From positions 57,815-121,814 of the forward strand of contig JBQCHY010000035.1 in assembly GCA_051954235.1 (NCBI GenBank): a stretch of 64,000 nt of DNA, given 5' to 3'. This stretch comes from 62-47 sp051954235 (lineage in GTDB: Bacteria > Pseudomonadota > Alphaproteobacteria > Rhizobiales > Xanthobacteraceae). This document shows, one piece after another, positions 35,001 through 42,099 of the stretch (the stretch's first letter is position 1; each line of letters starts with the position of its first letter). The notes under the pieces were generated by a model that worked only from the letters and a program-made list of their open reading frames with translations, was not told where the DNA came from and ran no database searches. Position numbers and translations under genes: made by a program.

Positions 35001-35248
35001 CGTCGAATGGCGGCATCGATGTTGGCTTCAGAAAACAGGTGCGCCCGACCGTTAAGCTGTATGCGATTGATCCGTGCAAGATCGGCGCGCGTTTGCGTCT
35101 CTAGAAACGGTAGCGTTCGCCGGCCATCTCGCCATTGATCGGCCTCCGCCTTGGTCACATAGCGCCAGCCGCAGTTGATCAGCGTATTGAGCGCCTGAAG
35201 CTGCGCGCCGCCTGCCTCGGATGTGGTGAATTCAGGAGACTTGTTCAT
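32045..35248 (-). CDS. hsdR: Type I restriction enzyme, endonuclease/translocase subunit
   Basis: The protein has 1067 residues from ATG 35248, which overlaps the upstream stop (ATGA); a frame to 35428 is a shadow. The N-terminal nuclease motif is Asp154 ... Glu168-Val-Lys170 (GVIEVK). The motor domain has Walker A in HTQGSGKS, DESH (LVDESHRSQYG), FTGTPI and DKLLTGFDAP, typical of the SF2 translocase of HsdR. It cuts unmethylated DNA away from the recognition site after translocation, in complex with HsdM and HsdS. The C-terminal part is helical and should bind the methylase core. Confidence 0.93.
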   Translation of the reverse strand: MNKSPEFTTSEAGGAQLQALNTLINCGWRYVTKAEADQWRDGRRTLPFLETQTRADLARINRIQLNGRAHLFSEANIDAAIRRLTDRIPEGVVRANERMTDDLFLGIALPQAIGATSREWPFKFIDWSDWRANTFQVAAEYTVSEPGGPTIRVDLVLFVNGIPLGVIEVKASHVSSDQGVGQQIRNQKAGEGVPALFYSAQLLLSANSHDPRYGTVGTPRKLWSVWKEREDPTDFAVQVVNRPLDTVEGKRVALDFASYMKRHNGLMENYRFVTPLDETLVGLFRPERFLRLVRRYMLFDGPHKKVARYQQVATIETLLKRIEGRDANGKRRGGVVWHTQGSGKSLTMVMLAKAMVMTNPLARIVIVTDRTDLDDQISKTFRATGREPKRAATGENLLALIEDKTPVVTTLIHKFRAGLNKRRVVDHSSDIFVLVDESHRSQYGNLDSLHARMREVLPNACFIAFTGTPIAKKEKSTFAKFGDLVHPSYSMRDAVADKAVVPLLYEGREVITDVDDAQIDRWFKVHTRGLSDDQCADLKRKMSRAREIEGVDSRLQSIAFDVSQHFSMNFKGTGLKGQLAASSKRAAILLKKLFDEFGVVTTEVVISAPEMRESEDEVDEADDDLVRTFWRKMMERYGGEDAYNRTIVEQFKGPDDPDIIIVVDKLLTGFDAPRNTVLYVARRLKEHGLLQAIARVNRVFDEDDAPDKPFGFVIDYTGVLKDLGAALASYDALQGFSQEDIATSVIAIREEANRVPGAHAALLDVFKCVSNIFDAEAYARLLADLEIRAEFYARLSAFSRAFNVALASPAFVETTKPELLKRWKNDLGRFISLRTAVSLRYAERVDWRDYEKRIRQLLDRHVIARDVVTLVEPLNIFDDIAIEKRQLEKTESDASVADTIAHQLTRSIEEKWDEDPIFFEKFSKLVRDTIADFHNGRISDLTYLSTVKELRDKVQSRQDEADPTPVRLRDDGHAQAFWGLAKRNLEKAGAGDIELAADIALEISRIVQKRRKVGWQYDRDVENVIRNDIDDFFFEELRGQRDILIDPAILDGIVDDVLASARVRLAL

Positions 35249-36900
35249 GGCGCTGCCCCAGCGGTGACTTTCGGCTTCCGCTTCGCCTTGGTGATCGTCG
35301 GTGCGGGTTTGGTGATCCAGGCAAAGGCGCACTTGTAGCCAAGTGCCCTCAATTCGTTTGCCGCGTGCCGGAACGTTACAAGGCTGAAGAATGGTAATCG
35401 ATTTGCGCCTGTACCCATTCCACTGCACAACACTGCATAGACGATGAGATGTGCTGCTTCGCTATACGGACCAACGGAGTCAGCAACGAGGGCCTGATAC
35501 CCTGTGAGACCAAGCGTGGCCTCCTGCGCGGCGATTTGCGCCCGCAGCAAGTCGCGAAATGCGCCGTCCATTTTCATAACACGGGCAGACACAGTGCCCT
35601 GGTTGAACAGATGACTGAGACGTGAGGATGAGGTCTGATCCTTCACATGGATCATCGCACCGCCATTGCTGAGGAAATCGCACGCCTCAATCGCGTATGA
35701 CGCGCCTGTAGGCTTTACAAGCTTTCGGTCGAGGCAAAGCATGTTGTTCCCGCCCGTTGCGACGCGATTGTTGTATTTTTCCTCATTCTCATCGGCCAAG
35801 GCCGCTGGCATGACGTGTGTTGTGACGGCTGCAAAGAAATTCGCTACTTCAGTCGCTAGGTTGGTGTCGATCCGATACCAACGGTCCGCCGAAAGAACGT
35901 ACTTCTCGCCGTTCAAGTCGGTCTCGAAAACGAGGCATTCCTTGATGCGCCAGCTTTGCCCGTCATCTTTACCAAGATCGTTGCACTCATGGACTTTATG
36001 TCCAGACAGATGCTCGGGAAGATAAGCGGCAACCGCTTTCTCCTTAAGGTCCGCAACATAGCCCCCGATTTCGAGGTCGGTGTGAACGTTCGTGCTACCG
36101 AAGCCCTTGTAGCGGATATGCCGCGCCTTTTCGGGATCGTAGATCACAGGATATGCGAGATGCAGCGTGTCCGGAATCGCAGCCGTTAGGCAGGAGTTCA
36201 AGGCAGCGACCAACGCGGTGTCGAGCTGGTCGATGGTTGCCTTGTCGCGGACATGCTTGATCTGGTCGATCCAAGCGAAATTGGTCTTGTAGTCACCCTT
36301 GCCGAAGGCTGCGTGGGCCTCGGCGCACACCTGCGGCAAGTCGGCAACGTCCATTTCTTTGGTGAGCGTCAGACCATCGCTACCTGCTACGCGCGTGGCG
36401 AAGGTTGCATCTTTCGGCTCTCCGGCAAGCCCGCGCACGATGTCGCGTTCAATATCTATGCTGAAGGCGGTCTGGTCAGATCGCCGGGCCGTTTGAGTTC
36501 GGCGGGACGTGGTGTTTTCATCGGGGGTGCGGATATCTGCGCTGCGCAGCTTGTCGGGATCAACCGTGTTCAAGACCACCCGTAAGCCGAAGTCCTGCTC
36601 AAAGGCATCTGGATCGAGCTTCACATGCCCAAGCCCGAAGGAAACAGCAAACCAGCGACCTGATGCTTGAACGAAGACGAGCCCGTAAGCGGTGGAGTTG
36701 TTGAGCTTGGTCTTTTCCGCGTCGGTTAGGTCAAGAAACTTCGCCCATTTCGGCGCGCCGCCGCCAATAGTGTCGAGTGCGATTTGCGCGCCCTCGAGCT
36801 TGTCCCACGCGGAAAGATCGACACCGGCGCGAACACTATCGGCGGGCTGTTTGCCGTCCCGCAGAAGGCGGATAGAGACCGTATGGGTCTTCTTGGTCAT
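35245..36900 (-). CDS. TIGR04141-like (DUF6119) protein inside the R-M operon
   Basis: The protein has 551 residues, the usual size of the sporadically distributed TIGR04141 family, which I recall as linked to restriction and defence loci. It begins MTKKTHTVSIRLLRDG and contains GLVFVQASGRWFAVSFGLGH near residue 75, a family-type segment. Other notable blocks are YEIE-like YAIEACDFLSNGGAMIHVKD and a central VLSADRWYRID. No nuclease, ATPase or membrane motif is evident. It sits between hsdS and hsdR with ATGA overlaps at both ends. Biochemical function is unknown to me. Confidence 0.65.
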   Translation of the reverse strand: MTKKTHTVSIRLLRDGKQPADSVRAGVDLSAWDKLEGAQIALDTIGGGAPKWAKFLDLTDAEKTKLNNSTAYGLVFVQASGRWFAVSFGLGHVKLDPDAFEQDFGLRVVLNTVDPDKLRSADIRTPDENTTSRRTQTARRSDQTAFSIDIERDIVRGLAGEPKDATFATRVAGSDGLTLTKEMDVADLPQVCAEAHAAFGKGDYKTNFAWIDQIKHVRDKATIDQLDTALVAALNSCLTAAIPDTLHLAYPVIYDPEKARHIRYKGFGSTNVHTDLEIGGYVADLKEKAVAAYLPEHLSGHKVHECNDLGKDDGQSWRIKECLVFETDLNGEKYVLSADRWYRIDTNLATEVANFFAAVTTHVMPAALADENEEKYNNRVATGGNNMLCLDRKLVKPTGASYAIEACDFLSNGGAMIHVKDQTSSSRLSHLFNQGTVSARVMKMDGAFRDLLRAQIAAQEATLGLTGYQALVADSVGPYSEAAHLIVYAVLCSGMGTGANRLPFFSLVTFRHAANELRALGYKCAFAWITKPAPTITKAKRKPKVTAGAAP

Positions 36901-38132
36901 GCGGCACCTCTCGCGACTACTGCCGGAGCTAAGTCATCGAACCGCTGATCCAGTCGCAATTCGCCAGTTAGCAATTTTTGCATCAGACCACTCTTTTGAG
37001 CGGTTAGAAGTGAAATGCGTCTCTCGGCAGCGCGAATTGATGCTGCGATAGCATCCAAGGCTTCAGCGCGTTTTTTTTGCTCCTCAACGTGAGGTACCGG
37101 TATTTCACTTTGAAAAAATAGCTCGCGATTAAAGTTGCGCCTGACGACACTAGCGCGTTCGGTAGAGCAATTGACTAGCAATTCTCTGAAGCCATCAGTG
37201 CGGACAAGATGCTTGAAGTATGCTGAATTTGCTTTGCCGTTAAGATGAAAGACCTTGTAGTCAGGAGAGATACATACATCTTCTTTCAGATCGCTAACCG
37301 CGACCGATCCAAGCCAAAAATTCAGGCCGCTTAGCGCAAATTCGCCCGGCCTCAGCAGCATGTGCCGAGTGATGTTCTCATTAGAGATTCGTTTGTTGAA
37401 ATGTTCGAGCTGTGGCTTTAGGCCGTCTCGTGTTACAGAAAACACTTCTAGTGAACGCCCGGCACCGACCCGAGCGCGAGATGGAACCATGAAATCTGAC
37501 AGCGGACGCCAGTCATCTTGGTCATTCCAAATCATGCGCTTGGCTGTTGCAATAAGGCGCTTTCGTTCAGCGTCGAGCAAACTAGCCGACGACTCTATCG
37601 CCTGATCCCAGGTATTCAATAATTTGGCTATGCGTGCCTGCTCTCTTATCGGAGGCATACACAGATTAACTTCGCCCACCGCTTCAAGCGTGAGCCCGTA
37701 ACGGACCACACCATTTGCCGAGCGAACAAATTGATGTCTCAGCATCGGAAAACGCATGGCTTGCGCAAGAAAAGCTCCGAGCAAGCGGTCTGGGTTCGGG
37801 CGCGCGACTGCTAGATGGTAGCCACAGACAATGTCGTCGGCACTTTCGGTAACGAGCGAACATTCGGCGATTTCTGCTACGGTTTCGGAATCTTTGGTGA
37901 AGACGACGTCGCCTTCCGCCAGCCTGTTTCGCTTGATTTCCGAGATGGTTGCCGTTGCCTTCATGAAGGGAAGATTCGGCCGGATCTCTAAATTCCGAAA
38001 AACATCAACGTAGTTACAAAGCCTGACAGGCTGTTCGTTCGGGTCCGACTTTTTGTCGACTCCGCTAAACCAAACCTCAGCGACATCAGTCAATTTCACC
38101 AAGCTCCATTCAGGAGGCAAAACTATCCTCAC
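36897..38132 (-). CDS. hsdS: Type I restriction enzyme specificity subunit
   Basis: The protein has 411 residues, the normal length of a two-domain HsdS. The first target-recognition domain begins near WSLVKLTDVAEVWFSG and ends in a MPPIREQARIAKLLNTWD spacer helix; the second ends in IPVPHVEEQKKRAEALDAIAASIRAAE with a coiled-coil tail and LMQKLLTGELRL, a standard HsdS ending. It sets the DNA sequence recognised by the complex. It overlaps its neighbours by four bases on each side. Confidence 0.9.
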   Translation of the reverse strand: MRIVLPPEWSLVKLTDVAEVWFSGVDKKSDPNEQPVRLCNYVDVFRNLEIRPNLPFMKATATISEIKRNRLAEGDVVFTKDSETVAEIAECSLVTESADDIVCGYHLAVARPNPDRLLGAFLAQAMRFPMLRHQFVRSANGVVRYGLTLEAVGEVNLCMPPIREQARIAKLLNTWDQAIESSASLLDAERKRLIATAKRMIWNDQDDWRPLSDFMVPSRARVGAGRSLEVFSVTRDGLKPQLEHFNKRISNENITRHMLLRPGEFALSGLNFWLGSVAVSDLKEDVCISPDYKVFHLNGKANSAYFKHLVRTDGFRELLVNCSTERASVVRRNFNRELFFQSEIPVPHVEEQKKRAEALDAIAASIRAAERRISLLTAQKSGLMQKLLTGELRLDQRFDDLAPAVVARGAA

Positions 38133-39100
38133 GCCGCGCCCCCATCACCAAACTGGTGCTTTCGCCATTCGCCGTATCTCTGGCCCGAAATGGCATGCTC
38201 CCAATAGCGGTTACCGCTAACATTGCCGCCATAGACAACGCCCGCCGCTCCAGAGGGCGAGTCGAAAGCGGTATCTGATGCAAAGCGAAGAAACTTAGCG
38301 TCTTCTGCAGGTTGCAAAACTCCGTCAACGATCAGTTGGGTGCGACGGCGCTTTAGGCCCTCGCAGCAACTTGGCACTTCCTGACGTTTGGCCAGCGAGC
38401 CAGCCAAGACTACGAATTCGTCTGAAGCTTCCCGAGCCTTTGCGTCAGTCCCGGATTCGGTGAAGGTAAAGATCGCATCCGAATAGTCAGCGGTTGCGCG
38501 GATGGCGGGTTCGCCCGCGTGTGAGTGGCTTTGCGTACCGGCCTCATGTCCCGCCGGGCGCAGGATGTCGAATCCCAGTACTGGCAACAGGATTTCTATC
38601 TCGTCGAGCACCCGTTCCATGTCCGCGATTTCAAGTTCGGGCAACCCGCGAAACGGTGGCTCCGTGCCGTTGACGAGTTTTGCCCTCCCTGCGTTGCGGA
38701 TGGCGGCAATGATCCGGCTTTCCAGGTATCGGCCATGCGCCTTTGTCAGGTTTTCGTCCTTTGAGACGATCAGCACCGCACGAGTAAAAAACTCCTTTGC
38801 CTCATCGGCGTCATGCGCGGTCAGACGCGTGCGCACCTGATCGCCTTCGCCGACATAGACAAGCTGACGACCCGGCAAATTCGGGTCCGGCCCAACGAGC
38901 AAATAGACGCCTATGCGGGTAGCTTCTTCTCTGCGGTTAAGTTCGGGTAACGCCGTACGAGAGGCCACAGCCGCCTGCACCGACGAAACGCCAAGTTCCG
39001 CGGTGATCACGCCCGATGGTGTGCCATCAACGAGATAGAGCTTGAGCGTGCGGCCCGGGCGAGCAGCGGAGCGGGAGGGAGCCTCAGACATCAATGCCAA
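38129..39100 (-). CDS. GIY-YIG nuclease-like protein with DUF4357-type C-terminus
   Basis: The protein has 323 residues. The GIY-YIG core lies at about 60-150: RIGVYLLVG, LVYVGEGDQVRTRL with the conserved Arg, and RYLESRII with the presumed catalytic Glu. The C-terminal block ending AGVVYGGNVSGNRYWEH resembles DUF4357, a domain often seen with type I R-M genes. It overlaps hsdM by 17 bases and hsdS by four. It may cut DNA or RNA as an accessory activity; this is inference. Confidence 0.8.
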   Translation of the reverse strand: MALMSEAPSRSAARPGRTLKLYLVDGTPSGVITAELGVSSVQAAVASRTALPELNRREEATRIGVYLLVGPDPNLPGRQLVYVGEGDQVRTRLTAHDADEAKEFFTRAVLIVSKDENLTKAHGRYLESRIIAAIRNAGRAKLVNGTEPPFRGLPELEIADMERVLDEIEILLPVLGFDILRPAGHEAGTQSHSHAGEPAIRATADYSDAIFTFTESGTDAKAREASDEFVVLAGSLAKRQEVPSCCEGLKRRRTQLIVDGVLQPAEDAKFLRFASDTAFDSPSGAAGVVYGGNVSGNRYWEHAISGQRYGEWRKHQFGDGGAA

Positions 39101-40652
39101 GCTCCTTCAGATAGAAGTTCATTTTCTCCCGCGTCTGCGCGAGCTGCTGTTCAAGATCGCGGATTTCGTTCTGAACGGCCTGGAGGTCAACTTCAGGCTC
39201 CGGCTCGAATGTATCGACATAACGCGGAATGTTGAGGTTGAAGCCGTTTTCCTCGATCTCCTCAAATGTCGCCCTATGGGAGTAGCGCTCGCGCTCAGTA
39301 CGATTGCGGTAGGTGTCGATGATTTTGGAGACATCCTGGTTGCGGAGGCGGTTCTGTTTCTTGCCTGGCTCGAAGTCGCGGCTGGCATCAATGAAAAGAA
39401 TGTCGCGCTCATGTGCCCGCAAGCCATTCGCCTCCCGCGAGCGGTCGAAGACCATGATGCAGACCGGAATACCCGTTGTCGGGAAGAGCTGGCTGGGAAG
39501 ACCGATGACCGCATCAAGGCTATTGTCGCGGATCAGCTTCTCGCGGATTTTCCCTTCCGTGCCCGAGCGGAACAGGACGCCATGTGGTGCAACCACAGCC
39601 ATACGGCCGACATCGGGGCGCGTGATAGCCAGCATGTGAAGAATGAAGGCGTAGTCGCCCCGGCTCTTGGGCGGCATATGTGGCGTGAACCGCTTGTAGG
39701 GGTCCGGCAGCGGCTTGCCTTCGGAATCATTGTTGCCCCACCATTTGTCAAGGCTGAAGGGCGGATTGGCGACCACCACGTCAAACCGCATGAGGTGGTC
39801 GCTCTCGATCAGCGTTGGCGAATTGAGTGTGTCGCACCAATCAATTCGCGCACCATCCTGCTTGTGCAGCAGCATATTTAGCCGGGCCAAAGAGCGAGTC
39901 TGCCCATTCGATTCCTGACCGAAAAGCTGAAAATTACCATCACTGACTTCTTCGCCGGCGCGCAGCAGCAGAGAGCCGGAACCGCAAGCCGGATCGCAAA
40001 TGCGCTCCCCGGATTTGGGGTTAGCGAGCTTGGCGACTACCTCGGAAACCTTGCGAGGCGTGAAGAATTCGCCAGCCTTCTTGCCAGCATCTGAGGCGAA
40101 GCGCTCGATCAGGAAGATATAGGCATCGCCCAGAATGTCTTCGGAGGTATCTGATAGATCGAGGCGCGGCTTTGCGAAGTCCTCCAGGAGCATTTTCAGC
40201 CTGCGGTTACGATCTTTCGTTTGGCCAAGATTCGTCTCGGAATTGAAGTCGATAGCGCGGAATAGCCCGCCGAGTTTGCCTTCGTTCGCCTTCTCAATTG
40301 CATCGAGCACGATGTTGATCAGCTCGCCGATATTGTCCCGCGCTCGGCGCTCGTAAAGGCTGTAGAAATCGCCAAGGAAGCTCTCCTCGACTTCGTTCGT
40401 CTTTGTGTTCTTCAACTCCACGGTAGGCAGCTTAAAGCGCTCACGATCAAGGCGGCGCTGAGTGCGTAACTCGTCACCACCATACTCACGCCGAAACTCT
40501 TCGATATGCTTGCGGCGAACGTCGCTGACGTACTTCAGAAACAAGACAGTAAGGACGTAGTCCTTGTAACCGGATGCATCGATTGCCCCGCGAAAGGTAT
40601 CGCAGGCACGCCATACCGCTGCGAGAATGTCGTCTTGTTGAAGGGTGGTCAT
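39084..40652 (-). CDS. hsdM: Type I restriction enzyme methyltransferase subunit
   Basis: The protein has 522 residues. HsdM methylates adenine N6 within the site selected by HsdS. Motifs are GEFFTPR at 194-200, the SAM-binding DPACGSG at 220-226 and the catalytic NPPF at 296-299. The N-terminal helical domain (MTTLQQDDILAAVWRACDTFRG in the first residues) is typical. The C-terminus has a helical segment that pairs with HsdS. It overlaps the half-size HsdS upstream (ATGA). Confidence 0.95.
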   Translation of the reverse strand: MTTLQQDDILAAVWRACDTFRGAIDASGYKDYVLTVLFLKYVSDVRRKHIEEFRREYGGDELRTQRRLDRERFKLPTVELKNTKTNEVEESFLGDFYSLYERRARDNIGELINIVLDAIEKANEGKLGGLFRAIDFNSETNLGQTKDRNRRLKMLLEDFAKPRLDLSDTSEDILGDAYIFLIERFASDAGKKAGEFFTPRKVSEVVAKLANPKSGERICDPACGSGSLLLRAGEEVSDGNFQLFGQESNGQTRSLARLNMLLHKQDGARIDWCDTLNSPTLIESDHLMRFDVVVANPPFSLDKWWGNNDSEGKPLPDPYKRFTPHMPPKSRGDYAFILHMLAITRPDVGRMAVVAPHGVLFRSGTEGKIREKLIRDNSLDAVIGLPSQLFPTTGIPVCIMVFDRSREANGLRAHERDILFIDASRDFEPGKKQNRLRNQDVSKIIDTYRNRTERERYSHRATFEEIEENGFNLNIPRYVDTFEPEPEVDLQAVQNEIRDLEQQLAQTREKMNFYLKELGIDV

Positions 40653-41236
40653 AAAATCTCCTGTGAATGCGGACTCGTGGCGGCGGCGCGGATGGCACGG
40701 ACGAGGGCCTCACGGCCAAGGATGGAATTGAGGGTGGCAAGCCGCTGCAGCAGTTCCGCTTCGTCGCGAAAAGACCGAGCTAACTCGGCAATCGACCGCT
40801 GCGTAGGCATTGGCGGGAGCGGAATCGCAAGCTTGTCGAGTGCTTCTTTAGGAAGCCTAGCAAGACTGCTGCCCTGCTTGCTGCCAGCGAACACAGCTTG
40901 CGTTCCAGGAAGGTCAAGAAAAGCCGCAAGATATCCGGGGTCGACCCTCAATGTATTAGGGCGCACCAAATAAAGGTCGAGCGAAATAAAGGCGCCAAAC
41001 ACAGAGTGATTGGCTATGCAGACATCCGTTGCCGAACCCCGTGCACCTACGATCAAGTCACCATCTGCTATCGGCAATGCTCGAGCAACTACCGGCGATT
41101 CGCCGTTCGCGAGCTGGGGGGGGCGGCCGTACCTTAGATCAGACAGGTCGGATAGGCGTACAAAACGTGCAGGTCCGTCGCCTTCCTGAACAGCCAAGCC
41201 AGAATAGATATCTGCAATGTCTCTGAGTTCGAGCAT
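40649..41236 (-). CDS. Half-size HsdS-like specificity protein
   Basis: The protein has 195 residues, about half of a normal HsdS. It has a single target-recognition-like domain starting MLELRDIADIYSGLA, with LARLPKEALDKLAIPLPPMPTQRSIAELARSF at its end, the loop-and-helix pattern of HsdS in two blocks. It leads the operon, before hsdM. Half-size HsdS proteins can dimerise to form a symmetrical specificity unit, so it may give the system a second specificity, or cap HsdM without HsdR. Confidence 0.8.
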   Translation of the reverse strand: MLELRDIADIYSGLAVQEGDGPARFVRLSDLSDLRYGRPPQLANGESPVVARALPIADGDLIVGARGSATDVCIANHSVFGAFISLDLYLVRPNTLRVDPGYLAAFLDLPGTQAVFAGSKQGSSLARLPKEALDKLAIPLPPMPTQRSIAELARSFRDEAELLQRLATLNSILGREALVRAIRAAATSPHSQEIL

Positions 41237-41856
41237 GCCTCAAGCTACATAAACTATAAAAAATGACAATAAAAATATGAGAGACACTCTAACGATAATT
41301 CGGATCAAGCATTTTGCGGCTCTCTGGGGCGATCGCGCGTTTTCCTTCGGCAGGAACCTTTCTGCTAGCTAGAGTGGTAATGCAGGTTGGAGGCTTATGG
41401 CGTAGACATAGTTCTCATCTGGTTCTCGCGCGAACTGCCGGCCGGAATTCGAATCGGAGCTATGTAGTGCGGATGTGGGCGTTGGGCTGCCTTCTCGGCC
41501 TTGCTCTTCGGAGGCGACTAATCTCGCTCTGGGTTCCCAGCGACGTCGCGGGGTGGACGGGAGATTGTGGCGACTACCTTTCTGCGCAGGCGATGCTTTC
41601 TAGCATCGGCACAGAGAAGGCATGGCGTCTTCCGTGCCGTCATAACCCCAGCTCAATCCACTGGTGCGGGGCTATTGAAAATCCTTGCATCCGCAACGGA
41701 GTGATCATTCTGCGTCGCTGGGCAAGCCTTCGCCATTATTACTGCGAGAGCGTTCTAGTTGCTCAGGTGCTGCTGATAAGTGTGCATAATGTGTGCATGA
41801 GCTTCGTTGAAAGCTGCACACAAAGGAGGCATGCCAGAAATAAAATAGCAAAATCA
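41237..41856. other. Gene-free region at the right end of the island
   Basis: About 620 bases between the R-M operon and tRNA-Lys. The first 70 bases are AT-rich and lie directly upstream of the operon start, so they should carry its promoter. The integrase-like repeats are at 41780-41798. A plus-strand frame of 193 codons (41314-41895) runs through the region and ends in antisense of the tRNA; I take it as spurious. Confidence 0.6.
41780..41798 (+). repeat. GTGTGCAT direct repeats at the right end
   Basis: GTGTGCATAAT and GTGTGCAT, at 41780-41787 and 41791-41798, lie 11 bp apart, and TGCACAC, the reverse complement of the first seven bases, occurs at 41815-41821. They match the pair at 6936-6954 in sequence and spacing. 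Position 59 bases inside the right core suggests integrase arm sites. Confidence 0.55.
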
Positions 41857-41903
41857 ATGGTGAGCGCGGAGGGACTCGAACCCTCGACCCCATGATTAAA
41901 AGT
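41857..41903 (-). repeat. Right attachment site within tRNA-Lys
   Basis: This 47-base segment of the intact tRNA gene is repeated exactly at 6756-6802. It spans the CCA end, T arm, variable loop and anticodon loop. It is the chromosomal side of the recombined site. Confidence 0.9.
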
Positions 41904-41933
41904 CACGTGCTCTACCGCCTGAGCTACGCGCTC
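41858..41933 (-). tRNA. tRNA-Lys (anticodon TTT)
   Basis: The minus strand folds into a full cloverleaf: acceptor GAGCGCG/CGCGCTC, D arm GCTC/GAGC, anticodon stem CGTGA/TCATG with loop CTTTTAA, T stem GAGGG/CCCTC with loop TTCGAGT, discriminator A and encoded CCA. The anticodon TTT reads lysine codons. Integration used its 3' half, and the island supplies or keeps an identical 3' end, so the gene stays intact. Confidence 0.97.
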
Positions 41934-42099
41934 ACTCGTGGGCTGTGTAGGGGAAGGGACCCGCGCGGGTCAATAGCCGCACAGGGAATGTTTCGACTTC
42001 GTTGGGAAAATCGAATTTTGACGTAATCGCTTGATGTTGGGAGGTGTTCCTTACTCGCGCTATCAGCCATTACATGCCAAAGCGCGTCGGTGAACGCTG

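Larger units (their letters stand above)
6756..41903. mobile_element. Genomic island of about 35 kb in tRNA-Lys(TTT)
   Basis: A 47-bp perfect direct repeat of the 3' end of a tRNA-Lys gene bounds the segment (6756-6802 and 41857-41903). A tyrosine integrase gene lies directly inside the left copy, the classic arrangement of a tRNA-targeted island. Backbone genes lie on both sides. Cargo comprises a coenzyme F420 and catabolic module, a periplasmic ClpP-like protein, two further tyrosine recombinases and a type I restriction-modification operon. No conjugation genes are visible, so it is an integrative island that would need help to transfer. Much of it looks less GC-rich by eye than the flanks. 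Confidence 0.85.

Noticed and set aside
41314..41895. Plus-strand frame of 193 codons
   Set aside because: It reads into the antisense of tRNA-Lys, has no family character and is Arg/Ser/Cys-rich.
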